Positions 26,018 to 34,833 are shown, numbered from the stretch's first letter. The stretch is 56,367 bases of DNA from Chloroflexota bacterium (GCA_019873735.1 JAIOAQ010000020.1:1-56367), one strand, 5' to 3'. Notes: generated by a model not told the origin, from the letters alone. Translations and numbers: made by a program.

Positions 26018-26496
26018 TGGACCCCAAACGCATCATCTTCATTCATGGATCAGAAAGCAGCGGCCAGACCTACAAGGCCGGCATCTTACGCGCCGTCTTT
26101 CCTGAAATGCTCTCGCCCGATTTCACCGATGACCTGGCGGAACGGCTGGCCCAACTACGCGCCATCACCGGCGAGACAGAGGGCTGGACGCTGGTCGGCT
26201 CATCGCTTGGCGGCCTGACCGCTGCCATTTTTGCCATCCAGTCTCCAAACCAGGTGCGAAAACTGGTCTTGCTGGCTCCTGCCCTGGCATTGGCCGAGTT
26301 TGCCCCCTATCACACCGCCCGAATCGAAACCCCCACCGTCATCATTCACGGCACACGGGATGAAGTCGTCCCTCTGGCGCTGATACGACCGATTGCCGAG
26401 CGCGTCTTCAGCAACGCCAGGTATTTGATTGTGGACGATGATCACCGCCTGCACAAAACGGCAGAGACGCTGGACTGGAAAAACATCCTGGCCTAA
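26017..26496 (+). CDS. Small alpha/beta hydrolase
   Basis: 159 residues, a minimal alpha/beta-hydrolase. IIFIHGSESSGQ forms the oxyanion loop, GSSLGGLTA holds the nucleophile Ser, HGTRDEVVP the Asp and DDHRLHKTA the His. The size and motifs resemble YqiA/RBBP9-type serine hydrolases (esterases). Substrate unknown. It overlaps the previous gene by one nucleotide. Confidence 0.85.
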   Translation: MDPKRIIFIHGSESSGQTYKAGILRAVFPEMLSPDFTDDLAERLAQLRAITGETEGWTLVGSSLGGLTAAIFAIQSPNQVRKLVLLAPALALAEFAPYHTARIETPTVIIHGTRDEVVPLALIRPIAERVFSNARYLIVDDDHRLHKTAETLDWKNILA

Positions 26497-26498
26497 AA

Positions 26499-26577
26499 CA
26501 GGTCACGTGTGAAGCGTGACCCCCTACTCGCTCCCACGGCCAACACGCGCAGGTCACGCTTGAAGCGCGACCTGCTG
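26499..26577 (+). repeat. Two AGGTCACGCTTGAAGCGTGACCT palindromes
   Basis: Imperfect palindromes at 26499-26523 and 26550-26576 occupy the whole gap between two convergent genes, where they could act as bidirectional terminators or REP elements. The same motif is found at 30974-31100 and 34699-34800. Confidence 0.7.
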
Positions 26578-26580
26578 CTA

Positions 26581-27450
26581 CTATCCAACAGCCCGAATGA
26601 GCGCCTCCGGCACCCAAAAAGTACCGTAGCCAAAAAGCGAAAGCAACAGCGAAACCGTCAATAGAAGCACGCCGGCAGCAATCAGGACATAGTCTCGCCG
26701 GCGGTAGGTTAACTGTTCCAACCAGGTGCGCGGGCCAACGCCGAACGCGCGCAAATCCATGGCATCAATGATATCTTCACTGCCGCTAATGGCATGGATG
26801 GTGACCGGCACCATCAACGGGCCGAGTTTACGCACCTGCTCAATCAGGCCGCCGCTGATTTTTTCGAGTTCATAGCCGCGCGCCCGCTGAGCATCCCGCG
26901 TCAGTTGGAAGTCCCGGCCAAAGGTCGGGATGAAACGCATGGTCAAATCCATGGCGTAGGCGATCTTGTCCGGCAATCCCAGGCCGCGGAAGGTAATGCC
27001 ATAATGCGCCGGGTTGAGCGAATAGGGGATGAGGATGGTCATCACAGCCAGGCTGAAAACGCGCATCAATTGGCTGACGGCAAAAAAGGCACGTTCTACG
27101 GTAATATCCAGAGCCGGACGCCAGCCAAAGATTAAAAACGGGGCCTCAAAGCGGCGCACCAGGTGTTCTTGCTCATATACCTCTAGCCCGCCGCGACCGG
27201 TTAGAAATGTGAAAAAGGCAAAGAAGAAGACAAAGCCAATGATAAACAGAAATGCCCGCCGCATCTCATGCCACTTGACGCCCGACGTCAAAAGGACAAA
27301 AACAGCAATGGCCATCAACGGCAAAAGGAAGCGGGCATCCCAGAAAAAGAGGGTGGAGGCAAGATAGCAAATATAGAAGATGATCCAGGCGCGCGGGTCA
27401 AAAGACTGGATGAAGGACTTGCGTTTACGGTATCGCCAGGCTACAAGCAT
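26581..27450 (-). CDS. ECF transporter T component (EcfT)
   Basis: 289 residues with five to six membrane segments and the cytoplasmic coupling helices: TRDAQRARGYELEKISGG contains the first Ala-Arg-Gly signature and SEDIIDAMDLRAFG the second. It transmits ATPase movement to the substrate-binding S component. I chose ATG 27450; the frame is open to 27498 but only through a hairpin. It is the last gene of the SAM hydrolase-EcfAA-EcfS-EcfT cluster. Confidence 0.9.
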   Translation of the reverse strand: MLVAWRYRKRKSFIQSFDPRAWIIFYICYLASTLFFWDARFLLPLMAIAVFVLLTSGVKWHEMRRAFLFIIGFVFFFAFFTFLTGRGGLEVYEQEHLVRRFEAPFLIFGWRPALDITVERAFFAVSQLMRVFSLAVMTILIPYSLNPAHYGITFRGLGLPDKIAYAMDLTMRFIPTFGRDFQLTRDAQRARGYELEKISGGLIEQVRKLGPLMVPVTIHAISGSEDIIDAMDLRAFGVGPRTWLEQLTYRRRDYVLIAAGVLLLTVSLLLSLFGYGTFWVPEALIRAVG

Positions 27451-27486
27451 AGGAATCGGTCGCCCAAAATCCGTGAAGGGAGGTGA

Positions 27487-27523
27487 GGTGGTCAGCAACC
27501 GGCCCTACAGGTCGCTGACCACC
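27487..27523 (-). other. Inverted repeat between EcfS and EcfT genes
   Basis: GGTGGTCAGC and GCTGACCACC form a 10-bp stem with a 17-nt loop. It lies in the only sizeable gap of the ECF cluster and may adjust expression or stability; no U run follows. Confidence 0.5.
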
Positions 27524-27542
27524 CCGGTCAAATTATCTCAAA

Positions 27543-28475
27543 TCAACGCCCAGACTGCTTGCGGTAGGAGCCGTAAGCCACAACCAGCAAGGGGACAAGG
27601 ATGGCGGCAAAAATCAGGTTCGGGCCGGCCGCCGGCAGGAACTCGCCCACAATGGCAGCAGCGGGCGAAAAGCCATTGATCCAGATATCCGAAATGGCGG
27701 CAAAGCCAATCCCCAGGATGTTGCCCAATGCGCCCCAGGTGACGGCGGTAGCAATATCCACGTCTTTGCCAAACAGGAAGCGCGCCAGCACCACCAGCAC
27801 AAAGCCGATCAAGAGGGAAATGCCGGCAATGAGCGAGATGGGGGCATCGCCAAAAATGCCTGCTTCCACATCGTAGAACAGCATGTTGGGCAGCGAGCGG
27901 TTGACAAAGTAAACGGCCACGCCAATCACCGTCAGGATGCCACTGACAATCAGCACGGTATCCAGGCTCTTCTTTTTATCCTTGAAGAGCAGGGGCAGGC
28001 CAGAGATGAAACCCACCAGACCGTTGCCAATGCTCCACTGCGGCGAAAGGCCAAAGCCGGTCAGGGCATCGCCAAACATATTGCCCATCGCGCCGGTGAA
28101 GAAGCCCACTACCGGCCCAAAAGCATAGCCAAAGAACATCGGAATGGCAATGGCCGGGCGCAGGGAGACCTGGCTCAGCGAAGGCACAACGAAGACCGTC
28201 CCGTTGAACAGCCAGGAGAAAACGGCATACAGCGCCGCGCCGATGGCCATCCACACCACCTCACGCGTGCCTACTTCCCAGGCCCGATTCTCCTTGGTTG
28301 CCAGATAAACGGCAAAGGCAATCGCCAGGCCAATCACCACGAACAAAAAGCGCAACGGTACCGTTGCACGGTCCAGCGGAAATTCCAGGTTGGGGTCAAT
28401 CAAGTAAACACCGATGGCAATGACAGCCAGAATGACCACCAGGGCTATCAGGACAGAGACAAATTTCTTATCCAT
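27543..28475 (-). CDS. ECF transporter S component
   Basis: 310 residues, about eight to nine membrane segments. The central part (LRPAIAIPMFFGYAFGPVVG and GAMGNMFGDALTGFG) has the S-component pattern of small residues used to pack against EcfT. It is longer than typical S components (about 200 residues), with extra N-terminal helices. Vitamin specificity is not readable. AAAGGAGA precedes ATG 28475; a longer frame to 28571 would overlap the ATPase gene. The neighbouring SAM hydrolase makes a methionine-, adenosine- or SAM-related ligand worth testing. Confidence 0.85.
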   Translation of the reverse strand: MDKKFVSVLIALVVILAVIAIGVYLIDPNLEFPLDRATVPLRFLFVVIGLAIAFAVYLATKENRAWEVGTREVVWMAIGAALYAVFSWLFNGTVFVVPSLSQVSLRPAIAIPMFFGYAFGPVVGFFTGAMGNMFGDALTGFGLSPQWSIGNGLVGFISGLPLLFKDKKKSLDTVLIVSGILTVIGVAVYFVNRSLPNMLFYDVEAGIFGDAPISLIAGISLLIGFVLVVLARFLFGKDVDIATAVTWGALGNILGIGFAAISDIWINGFSPAAAIVGEFLPAAGPNLIFAAILVPLLVVAYGSYRKQSGR

Positions 28476-28500
28476 TTCTACATTCTCCTTTTCTGAATTT

Positions 28501-30126
28501 TTACGAAACGTGCGCCAGCGCTTCGGCCCGCATGAAGCGCCCACTCTGAGCCAAGTGTTCCAGGTTGGCAACCAGGAGCGAGGTCGGCACGAGCCGGCAG
28601 GCCCGCAACAAATCCAGGTCGGCTAATACCTCCTGCGGGCGGCCGTCGGCGCGGATCTGACCATCGGCCACCAAAATCACCCGATTGGCGTAGATCACCG
28701 CCAGATCCACATCATGGGTGATAAACAGAATCGCCTCAAAGCCGGGCATCTGCAGGATTGAATCCATAAAACCCATATAATTCTTGTAGTCCTGCCCGGC
28801 AGTCGGCTCATCCATCACCAGGATGCGCGAACGCATGGCCAGAATGGCCGCAATGCTGACGCGTTTTTGCTGGCCAAACGACATGGCCAGCGGCGGGTCT
28901 TGCTCACGGTCGGTCAGGTTGACAATTTCAAGCGCCTCTTTCACCTCCTGTTCAATTTGCTGAGGGGAATGATGCAGATTGCGCGGCCCAAAGGACAACT
29001 CCTCGCGCACGGTAGGAGCAAACAGCATGTGACTGGGACTCTGGAAGACGTATCCGAGCGTAGATGCGATCTCTGCCACGCTGGCCTGATGCGTATCGCG
29101 GCCATTCACCAGCACCCGTCCCGAGCGGGGGCGCAGCAGACCGATAGCATGTTTCACAAACGTGGTTTTGCCGGCGCCATTAGGCCCCAGCACGGCAATC
29201 ACATCCCCGCGGCGGATCTCCAGGTTGATCCCATGCAGGACTTCCTGCTCGGCCTCATAGCCAAAGGTGACATTCTCAAAGCGGACCAGCGTTTCCGGTT
29301 CTGCTTCGGACCCTGTGCCTGCCACCGAAGGAAGGACCTTGATCTCCGCCGGAGGAGGATCCGCTTTCGCCCGCGCCATGATCATCGCCGCCGGCAATTT
29401 GACTTCCTGATAGGCGACCGCCGCCGAAAGCCCATCCAGGCCGCCCAGATAGCGGACTTCGCCGTTACTCATAAACATCACCCGGCGGGGATGAATCTTC
29501 ATCACATCCTCCACCCGATGCTCCACCATCAGGATGGTCATGCCCTCGTCGGCCAACCGGCGCACGATCTGAAGCGTCTCCAGGGCCGAGGCAGGGTCCA
29601 GGCTGGCCAGCGGCTCATCTAACAGCAGGATGCTCGGCCGCATGGCCAACACGCCGGCCAACGCCACCTTTTGTTTTTCGCCGCCCGAAAGGTTAAAGGT
29701 ATCGCGATCGCGCAGATGCAGGATATTCAAATAGTCCAGCGCCTGGTCAATGCGCTGGACGATCTCTTCGCGCGGCAAGCCGAGGTTTTCCAGCCCAAAG
29801 GCGATTTCATTGCGCACCTTGGTGCCGAGAATTTGCCGCTCCGGGTCCTGAAGAACCGTGCCGATCTTTTGCGAGATTCGAGCCAGGCTCCAGCCGGTGG
29901 TCTCCTCCCCGTTTACCAGGATACGCCCGCTCAGTTCGCCTTTGTAGGAACGCGGGATTAAGCCGTTAATGCAACGAATCAGGGTGGTCTTGCCGCAGCC
30001 GCTGGCCCCGGCGACCAGCAGAATCTCGCCGCGCTCCATCGAGAAAGAAATGTCATGCACCGCCGCCCCCAGGCGATCGCGATAGCGGAAAGAGAGATTT
30101 TCGACAACCAGAGGCAAATCGGTCAT
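28501..30126 (-). CDS. Fused double ECF ATPase (EcfA-EcfA')
   Basis: 541 residues with two ABC ATPase modules in one chain. Module 1: Walker A GASGCGKTT, signature LSGGEKQKVALA, Walker B ILLLDEPLASLD. Module 2: GPNGAGKTT, MSFGQQKRVSIA (a degenerate signature, FGQQ for SGGQ) and ILVMDEPTAGQD. Fused ATPases are known in YkoD-type ECF systems. The gene overlaps the upstream SAM hydrolase by 4 bp (ATGA). The modified second signature may make the two ATP sites unequal, as in many heterodimeric ABC proteins. Confidence 0.95.
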   Translation of the reverse strand: MTDLPLVVENLSFRYRDRLGAAVHDISFSMERGEILLVAGASGCGKTTLIRCINGLIPRSYKGELSGRILVNGEETTGWSLARISQKIGTVLQDPERQILGTKVRNEIAFGLENLGLPREEIVQRIDQALDYLNILHLRDRDTFNLSGGEKQKVALAGVLAMRPSILLLDEPLASLDPASALETLQIVRRLADEGMTILMVEHRVEDVMKIHPRRVMFMSNGEVRYLGGLDGLSAAVAYQEVKLPAAMIMARAKADPPPAEIKVLPSVAGTGSEAEPETLVRFENVTFGYEAEQEVLHGINLEIRRGDVIAVLGPNGAGKTTFVKHAIGLLRPRSGRVLVNGRDTHQASVAEIASTLGYVFQSPSHMLFAPTVREELSFGPRNLHHSPQQIEQEVKEALEIVNLTDREQDPPLAMSFGQQKRVSIAAILAMRSRILVMDEPTAGQDYKNYMGFMDSILQMPGFEAILFITHDVDLAVIYANRVILVADGQIRADGRPQEVLADLDLLRACRLVPTSLLVANLEHLAQSGRFMRAEALAHVS

Positions 30127-30923
30127 GGAAGCAGGATTTCTAAAGGATCGCCGACTTTAAGATTCAGCCGCGCGGCGGCCGAGCCGTTGACCACGCAAAC
30201 CAGCAGATTACCGGTGCTGCCGAACAAGGCCACCGTTTCGCCCGGCCGGCGCTCGCCAAACGTATTGACCAGGCCGTGAATCTCCAGGCCTCCCACGCGG
30301 ATGGTCACCTTATCTTTATGCTTTAACACTTCGGGCAAATCCTCGATGCGCAAATTGGATGAGGCATTGCCAAAATGGTCAATGTGGATGATTTCGCCGC
30401 GCCAGCCCAAGGGGGTGCGCTCCGGCCGGGGCAACGGGAGCAGGACAGGGTCCGAGAAAGACACGCCCAGCGCTTCCAGTTGGACGCCGGCAGCCAGGTG
30501 TCCGGCCACCGGAGCAAAAATGTCGCGTCCGTGAAAGACATGGCTGACATCTTCCAGCCAGTATTGCGGTTGATTCAAGTGAATACACGTCACCGGCTGA
30601 CCCAAACGTTCGGCGCGTGCCAGGCAAAGCGTCAGGGTGCCGTTGTCTGGGCCGACATAGTACTGGTCGCCAATGCGCGCCGCCATCGGTCGGCGGGCAG
30701 TGCCAACGCCCGGGTCCACGACCGCCACATGGACGGAGAAAGGCGGGAAATAGGGCATGGCGCGGAACAACACCAGCGCCGCTTCAGCAATATTCTGCGG
30801 GCTGATCAGGTGACTCAGGTCGGCAATTTGGGCCTCTGGGCAAATGCGCCAGATGACGCCCTTCATCACGCCGACATTTCCGTCTTTTAGGCCAAAATCG
30901 GTCAGCAGGGAGATAACAGGCAT
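30123..30923 (-). CDS. SAM hydroxide adenosyltransferase (SAM hydrolase, DUF62)
   Basis: 266 residues of the chlorinase/fluorinase fold. Family hallmarks are ISLLTDFGLKDGNVGVMKG, VHVAVVDPGVG and VFHGRDIFAPVAGHLA. Non-halogenating members use water to split SAM into adenosine and methionine. ATG 30923 has AAGGAGAG 5 nt upstream; the frame open to 30980 is not needed. It is the first gene of a four-gene unit with the ECF transporter, overlapping the ATPase gene by 4 bp, which suggests a shared physiological role. Confidence 0.93.
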   Translation of the reverse strand: MPVISLLTDFGLKDGNVGVMKGVIWRICPEAQIADLSHLISPQNIAEAALVLFRAMPYFPPFSVHVAVVDPGVGTARRPMAARIGDQYYVGPDNGTLTLCLARAERLGQPVTCIHLNQPQYWLEDVSHVFHGRDIFAPVAGHLAAGVQLEALGVSFSDPVLLPLPRPERTPLGWRGEIIHIDHFGNASSNLRIEDLPEVLKHKDKVTIRVGGLEIHGLVNTFGERRPGETVALFGSTGNLLVCVVNGSAAARLNLKVGDPLEILLP

Positions 30924-30973
30924 GGTTCTCTCCTTGCTTAATATTATCCCGCCTGCGCGCCTGTACGTCAAGT

Positions 30974-31100
30974 AGGTCACGCTTGAAGTAGTAGGTCACG
31001 CTTGAAGTAGTAGGTCACGCTTCAAGTAGTAGCAGGTCACGCTTGAAGTAGTAGGTCACGCTTCAAGTAGTAGCAGGTCACGCTTGAAGCGTGACCTGCT
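30974..31100 (+). repeat. Tandem array of AGGTCACGCTT units
   Basis: Six copies of aggtcacgctt(g/c)aag begin at 30974, 30993, 31012, 31034, 31053 and 31075, with spacings of 19, 19, 22, 19 and 22 bp. The last copy is a full palindrome (gcaggtcacgctt/aagcgtgacctgc). The array lies upstream of two divergent genes. 31101-31243 contains one more degenerate copy and the CHAT gene ribosome binding site. Confidence 0.85.
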
Positions 31101-31243
31101 TGAGGTTGAAAAACCTGGCGGCTTTGCGCCCTTGCGTTAAGAATATTCCTTGTTCAGTCACGCCTGAAGCCTTGACCTGCTATTGCGCGCCAGGAAAAAA
31201 TGGCGGATAATGGGGGCATCATTCCGGTCGGAACGAGGGAAAG

Positions 31244-34200
31244 ATGCCTGAAGCCAAAAAATCCCAACCAGTTGAGCCTGAAGCCAGCCAAGAACGCAGC
31301 GTCACCATCGGCGGCAATGTGGACGGATCGGTCGTTGTCAGCGGCAATCAGAACGTGATTTACGTCAATGGAATGCCGGTGGCTTTGCCGGCCAGCGAGG
31401 GCGAGGCGTCCCACCCCCTGCGCGTCCTGACCGTGGTGGCGCGCCCCCTGAACACCAGCGAACTGCCGGAGATTGCCGACGCCTGGTCGCTGACCGACGG
31501 TCTGCTGGCGGTGGAGGCGCCCGTAGAGGCGCGTTTCGTCCGCCCGCCGACCGTCCGCCAGTGGGAGGCGGAAATTGACGGCGGCTGCGACATTCTGCAC
31601 TTCGACGGCCACGGCACGGCGGAAGAGGGCGGCTTCCTGCTGTTCGAGACGGAGGACGGCCTGGCCGAGGCGCTGCCCGCCGACGAGTTCATCCGGAAAC
31701 TCCAGAAGGCCGGCCAGCCGCCGAAACTGATCCTCCTCTCGGCCTGCCAGTCGGCCAGGGGAGAGAAGGGCGGCCTGGCCGGGCGCATCGCCCGCGAGGC
31801 GAAAATCCCGGCCGTCATCGGCTTCAGCGAAAGCGTGCCGGTGAACGTGACCATGATTTTCGTCAAGCGCCTGTACGCCGCCCTGGGCGCCGGCCGCCCG
31901 GTGAAGGAGGCCTTCGAGGCCGCCCGCCTCGCCCTGGGCGAGATGACCGTTTCCCTCCCGCCGGAGAAGCAAGGCGCGCCAGCGCGCACCCTGCGCGCCG
32001 CCGACCTGCCCGTCCTGACCGGCAAAGGCATCGGAGAGCCTTTGTGCCAGGCCCAGCGCGGACGCCCGCAGGTGGAGCGCGAGCCGCTGGTGGGCGTGCC
32101 GTCTCCGTCGGAATCCGGGCGCTTCTACGGCGTGTTCGACGCCCGCAGCGACCCGCCGGCCGGACGCAAAGCCCTGCTGGTCAGGGCCGCCCGCGCCCTG
32201 CTCGACGGGCAAAAATTCGTCGTCCTGACCGGCGTGGGCGGCATCGGCAAGACCGCCCTGGCCGCCGCGCTGGCCCGCCGGCTGGCGTGGCGCTTCCCCG
32301 GCGGCGTTTTCTGGGTCAACGGGGCGGACTACATCGAGAGCGGGCTGAGTCTGGATGACGCCCTGGCGCCCTTCGCCGCCGCTTTTGGGCAGGACTTCCT
32401 GAAACTCCCGACGGCCCAGAAACGGCAGGCGGTGCTGACCTATTTCGAGCGCATGGAAGCCCCCGCCCTGTGGGTGGTGGACAACGCCGACGCGGCCGCC
32501 GAGGACGTCTGGCGCATGGCGCGGCAGGTGCCGGGTCGCAGCGCCGCCCTGTTGACCAGCCGCGAACGCCCCGAATACGGCGGATGCGTGATCTCGCTCG
32601 ACGGGATGGCAGAGGCCGAGTCCCTGCTCTTCCTGCTCGAGGAGACAGCGCGGCGCCAGAATCGGCCGCTTGCATGGGACAAAGCGTCCTTTCAGACCTG
32701 GGTCGAGATCGCCTCCCTGCTGGACGGCCATGCCCTGGCGCTGATGCACGCCGCCGCCCTGATCGCGGAGGAAGGGCTGGAGGCGGCCCTGAAGGCGATG
32801 CGCGCCAACCCGGCGCGCGGCGACACCGCCCGCCGTTTCGACTTTTCCTATGGACGATTGACGGCCGACGAGAAGCGATTGCTGCACCGCCTGGCGGTCT
32901 TTGCCGCCGATTTCGACACCCGGGCGGTCGAGGCGGTTTGCACGGTTCCATTGGACGAGCAGGATCAAGACCTGCTCCCCGGCTGGGAGGAAGGCCTGCG
33001 CGCCCTGGCGCGCAAATCGTTCGTCGAAGTGCGGTTCTGGAGCGCCGACCACCGCCGCTACCGCCTGCACCCGGTGCTGCGCGAATACGTGCGCGGGCGA
33101 CCTCACCCCATCTCCCCTCTCCTCATGGGAGAGGGGGCGAGGCCTGCCCCGAGCGAAGTCGAGGGGGTGAGGGACACATGGCGCATGGTGCAGTACTACC
33201 TGGCCCTGGCCGGGGCTGCCCGTGACCTGCTCGGCGATACCGAAAATGCGCTGACTGCCGTGCGGTTCGCCGAAATCGAGCGCCTGAACCTGCTGGCTGC
33301 GCAGGAGACCTGCCTGGTTCAGGGAAAATACCAAGAGGTCCTTCAGTACATGTACACACTCGATGCACTGTTTGACCGAAGCGGCTATTGGCATGACAGG
33401 AATCGAGTATTGGAAACCGGCCTGAAAGCCAGTAAGAACATGGACGACCAACACATCACTGCAAGGATCCTGGGCCAGATTGGAAACGCAGCCTACCAGC
33501 AGGGAAATTACCCGGAGGCCCGTTCACGGTATCAAGAGATTCTAGAGATTTTTCGGAATTCAGATGATAAGGACGGAGAGTCCATCACTTTACATCAACT
33601 AGGCGTGCTGGCGCAGGCTACGGGCGACTATGCCGGGGCGCGCCGCCTGTACGACGAAAGCCTGAACATCAAAGAGCAGTTGGGAGACAAAGCGGGAGTG
33701 GCAAGCACCCTGCATCAACTGGGGAATATTGCCTACTTGCAAGGTGATTACGCCGAGGCGCGCCGCCTGTACACCGAAAGCCTGAACACTCTGGAGCAGT
33801 TGGGGGACAAAGATGGGGTGGCGCGCAGCCTGCATCAACTGGGCATGCTGGCGCAGGCCACGGGCGACTATGCCGAGGCGCGCCGCCTGTACGCCGAAAG
33901 CCTGAACATCGCCGAGCAGTTAGGGAACAAAGCGGCGATGGCGAACAGCCTGCATCAACTGGGGAATGTCGCCTACTTGCAAGACTATACTACCGAGGCG
34001 CGCCGCCTGTACGCCGAAAGCCTGAACATCCTGGAACAGTTGGGGGACAAAGCGGGGGTGGCGCGCAGCCTGCATCAACTGGGCATGCTGGCGCAGGACA
34101 CAGGCGACTATGCCGAGGCGCGCCGCCTGTACGCCGAAAGCCTGAACATCAAAGAGCAGTTGGGGGACAAAGCGGGGGCGGCGCTGAGCAAGGCTCAGTT

Positions 34201-34354
34201 ATCCTTGCTGGAGGAGCAGGAAGGCAACCTCAGCCAGGCGCTGGCTTTGATCCGCGAGGCGGAGGCAGTTTTTGCATCCCTCGGCGCCCCACAGCGCGAG
34301 CAGGCACGCCAGGTTCGAGAGCGAATCGAAGGAAAACTGAATACAAGTAAATGA
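31244..34354 (+). CDS. CHAT protease - STAND NTPase - TPR protein
   Basis: 1036 residues. An N-terminal SVTIGGNVDGSVVVSGNQNV motif precedes a CHAT (caspase-like) domain with catalytic His123 (LHFDGHG) and Cys168 (ILLSACQSA). A STAND/NB-ARC-like NTPase follows (Walker A GVGGIGKT at 330-337, Walker B-like LWVVDNAD near 410, ALLTSRE). After a 24-residue repeat-derived insertion (620-643), at least six near-identical 40-residue TPRs of the type GDYAEARRLYAESLNI run to the C-terminus. The layout is that of a signal-sensing conflict protein: TPRs sense, the NTPase oligomerises, the protease is the effector. No partner substrate gene is adjacent. GAGGGAAAG precedes the ATG. It is GC-richer than its neighbours. 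Confidence 0.92.
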   Translation: MPEAKKSQPVEPEASQERSVTIGGNVDGSVVVSGNQNVIYVNGMPVALPASEGEASHPLRVLTVVARPLNTSELPEIADAWSLTDGLLAVEAPVEARFVRPPTVRQWEAEIDGGCDILHFDGHGTAEEGGFLLFETEDGLAEALPADEFIRKLQKAGQPPKLILLSACQSARGEKGGLAGRIAREAKIPAVIGFSESVPVNVTMIFVKRLYAALGAGRPVKEAFEAARLALGEMTVSLPPEKQGAPARTLRAADLPVLTGKGIGEPLCQAQRGRPQVEREPLVGVPSPSESGRFYGVFDARSDPPAGRKALLVRAARALLDGQKFVVLTGVGGIGKTALAAALARRLAWRFPGGVFWVNGADYIESGLSLDDALAPFAAAFGQDFLKLPTAQKRQAVLTYFERMEAPALWVVDNADAAAEDVWRMARQVPGRSAALLTSRERPEYGGCVISLDGMAEAESLLFLLEETARRQNRPLAWDKASFQTWVEIASLLDGHALALMHAAALIAEEGLEAALKAMRANPARGDTARRFDFSYGRLTADEKRLLHRLAVFAADFDTRAVEAVCTVPLDEQDQDLLPGWEEGLRALARKSFVEVRFWSADHRRYRLHPVLREYVRGRPHPISPLLMGEGARPAPSEVEGVRDTWRMVQYYLALAGAARDLLGDTENALTAVRFAEIERLNLLAAQETCLVQGKYQEVLQYMYTLDALFDRSGYWHDRNRVLETGLKASKNMDDQHITARILGQIGNAAYQQGNYPEARSRYQEILEIFRNSDDKDGESITLHQLGVLAQATGDYAGARRLYDESLNIKEQLGDKAGVASTLHQLGNIAYLQGDYAEARRLYTESLNTLEQLGDKDGVARSLHQLGMLAQATGDYAEARRLYAESLNIAEQLGNKAAMANSLHQLGNVAYLQDYTTEARRLYAESLNILEQLGDKAGVARSLHQLGMLAQDTGDYAEARRLYAESLNIKEQLGDKAGAALSKAQLSLLEEQEGNLSQALALIREAEAVFASLGAPQREQARQVRERIEGKLNTSK
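33101..33172 (+). repeat. In-frame palindromic element inside the CHAT gene
   Basis: 72 bp bounded by CCTCACCCC and GGGGTGAGG, with an inner CTCCCCTCTCC...GGGAGAGGGG palindrome. It adds exactly 24 codons (residues 620-643, containing SPLLMGEGARPAPSEVEG) between the NTPase and the TPR region without breaking the frame. Repeats of this sequence type also occur between genes in related genomes. Confidence 0.8.
33580..34190 (+). repeat. Tandem 120-bp TPR-coding repeats
   Basis: Near-identical 120-bp units encode successive TPRs. They alternate between two versions, one reading LAQATGDY (33600, 33840, 34080) and one reading (I/V)AYLQ (33720, 33960), which gives a 240-bp higher-order period. This points to recent amplification or gene conversion of a two-TPR block. 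Confidence 0.85.
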
Positions 34355-34385
34355 ACCGTCCACGAATTTTCACGAATACACGAAT

Positions 34386-34564
34386 GACTCTACTGCAAAA
34401 ACTTTTTCTAAACACGAAGGCCCCAAAGGATATAAAGGTCACAAAGATTTTTGAAATGATCACACGCCAAACTTCAAGATTCTGAATTTTGCCTTTCGGA
34501 ATTCCTTAGTGTACGTCGTGTGCTTCGTGTGCTTGGTGGTTAAAGGTCTTTTTTCAGTGAACTC
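34386..34564 (+). mobile_element. MITE copy 2 (179 bp, 6-bp TSD)
   Basis: The left end is GACTCTACTGCAAAAA and the right end TTTTTTCAGTGAACTC. The flanking direct repeat ACGAAT (34380-34385 and 34565-34570) is perfect. The interior is a diverged version of copy 1 at 9436. It lies 31 bp after the CHAT gene. Confidence 0.85.
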
Positions 34565-34659
34565 ACGAATGACAAGGCCTCGATTCGGGCATTCGTGGCC
34601 CAATTCGTGGATGGTTTGCCTGGCGGTACACTGGCGAGCATACGTTAGCCCTGAAAAAC

Positions 34660-34800
34660 TTAGCGGCCTTGCGCCTTTGCGTTAAAAATCCACTTTTTGC
34701 GTCACGCTTGAAGCGTGACCTACTTGAAAAACCCTGCGGCTGCGCGCCTTTGCGTTAGAAAAATCCCTTTTTCCGTCGCGCTCAAAGCGTGACCTACCCC
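34660..34800 (+). repeat. Palindromic and GCGCCTTTGCGTTA repeats
   Basis: Two copies of (c/t)gcgcctttgcgtta are each followed by a palindrome related to gtcacgcttgaagcgtgacc (34699-34724 and 34774-34796). Together with the MITE they fill the 546-bp gap before the LacI promoter. No gene is seen from 34355 to 34833. Confidence 0.65.
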
Positions 34801-34833
34801 TGCCTGAAAAGCCCCAACCGGCCAAATTGCATC

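Noticed and set aside
30974-31100. CRISPR-like tandem repeats
   Set aside because: Units are 19-22 bp apart with almost no spacer between them and no cas genes are present; it is a short tandem array.
31154-33454. 766-codon open frame on the minus strand
   Set aside because: It is antisense to the GC-rich CHAT gene, whose domains are clear; the long frame is a by-product of codon bias.
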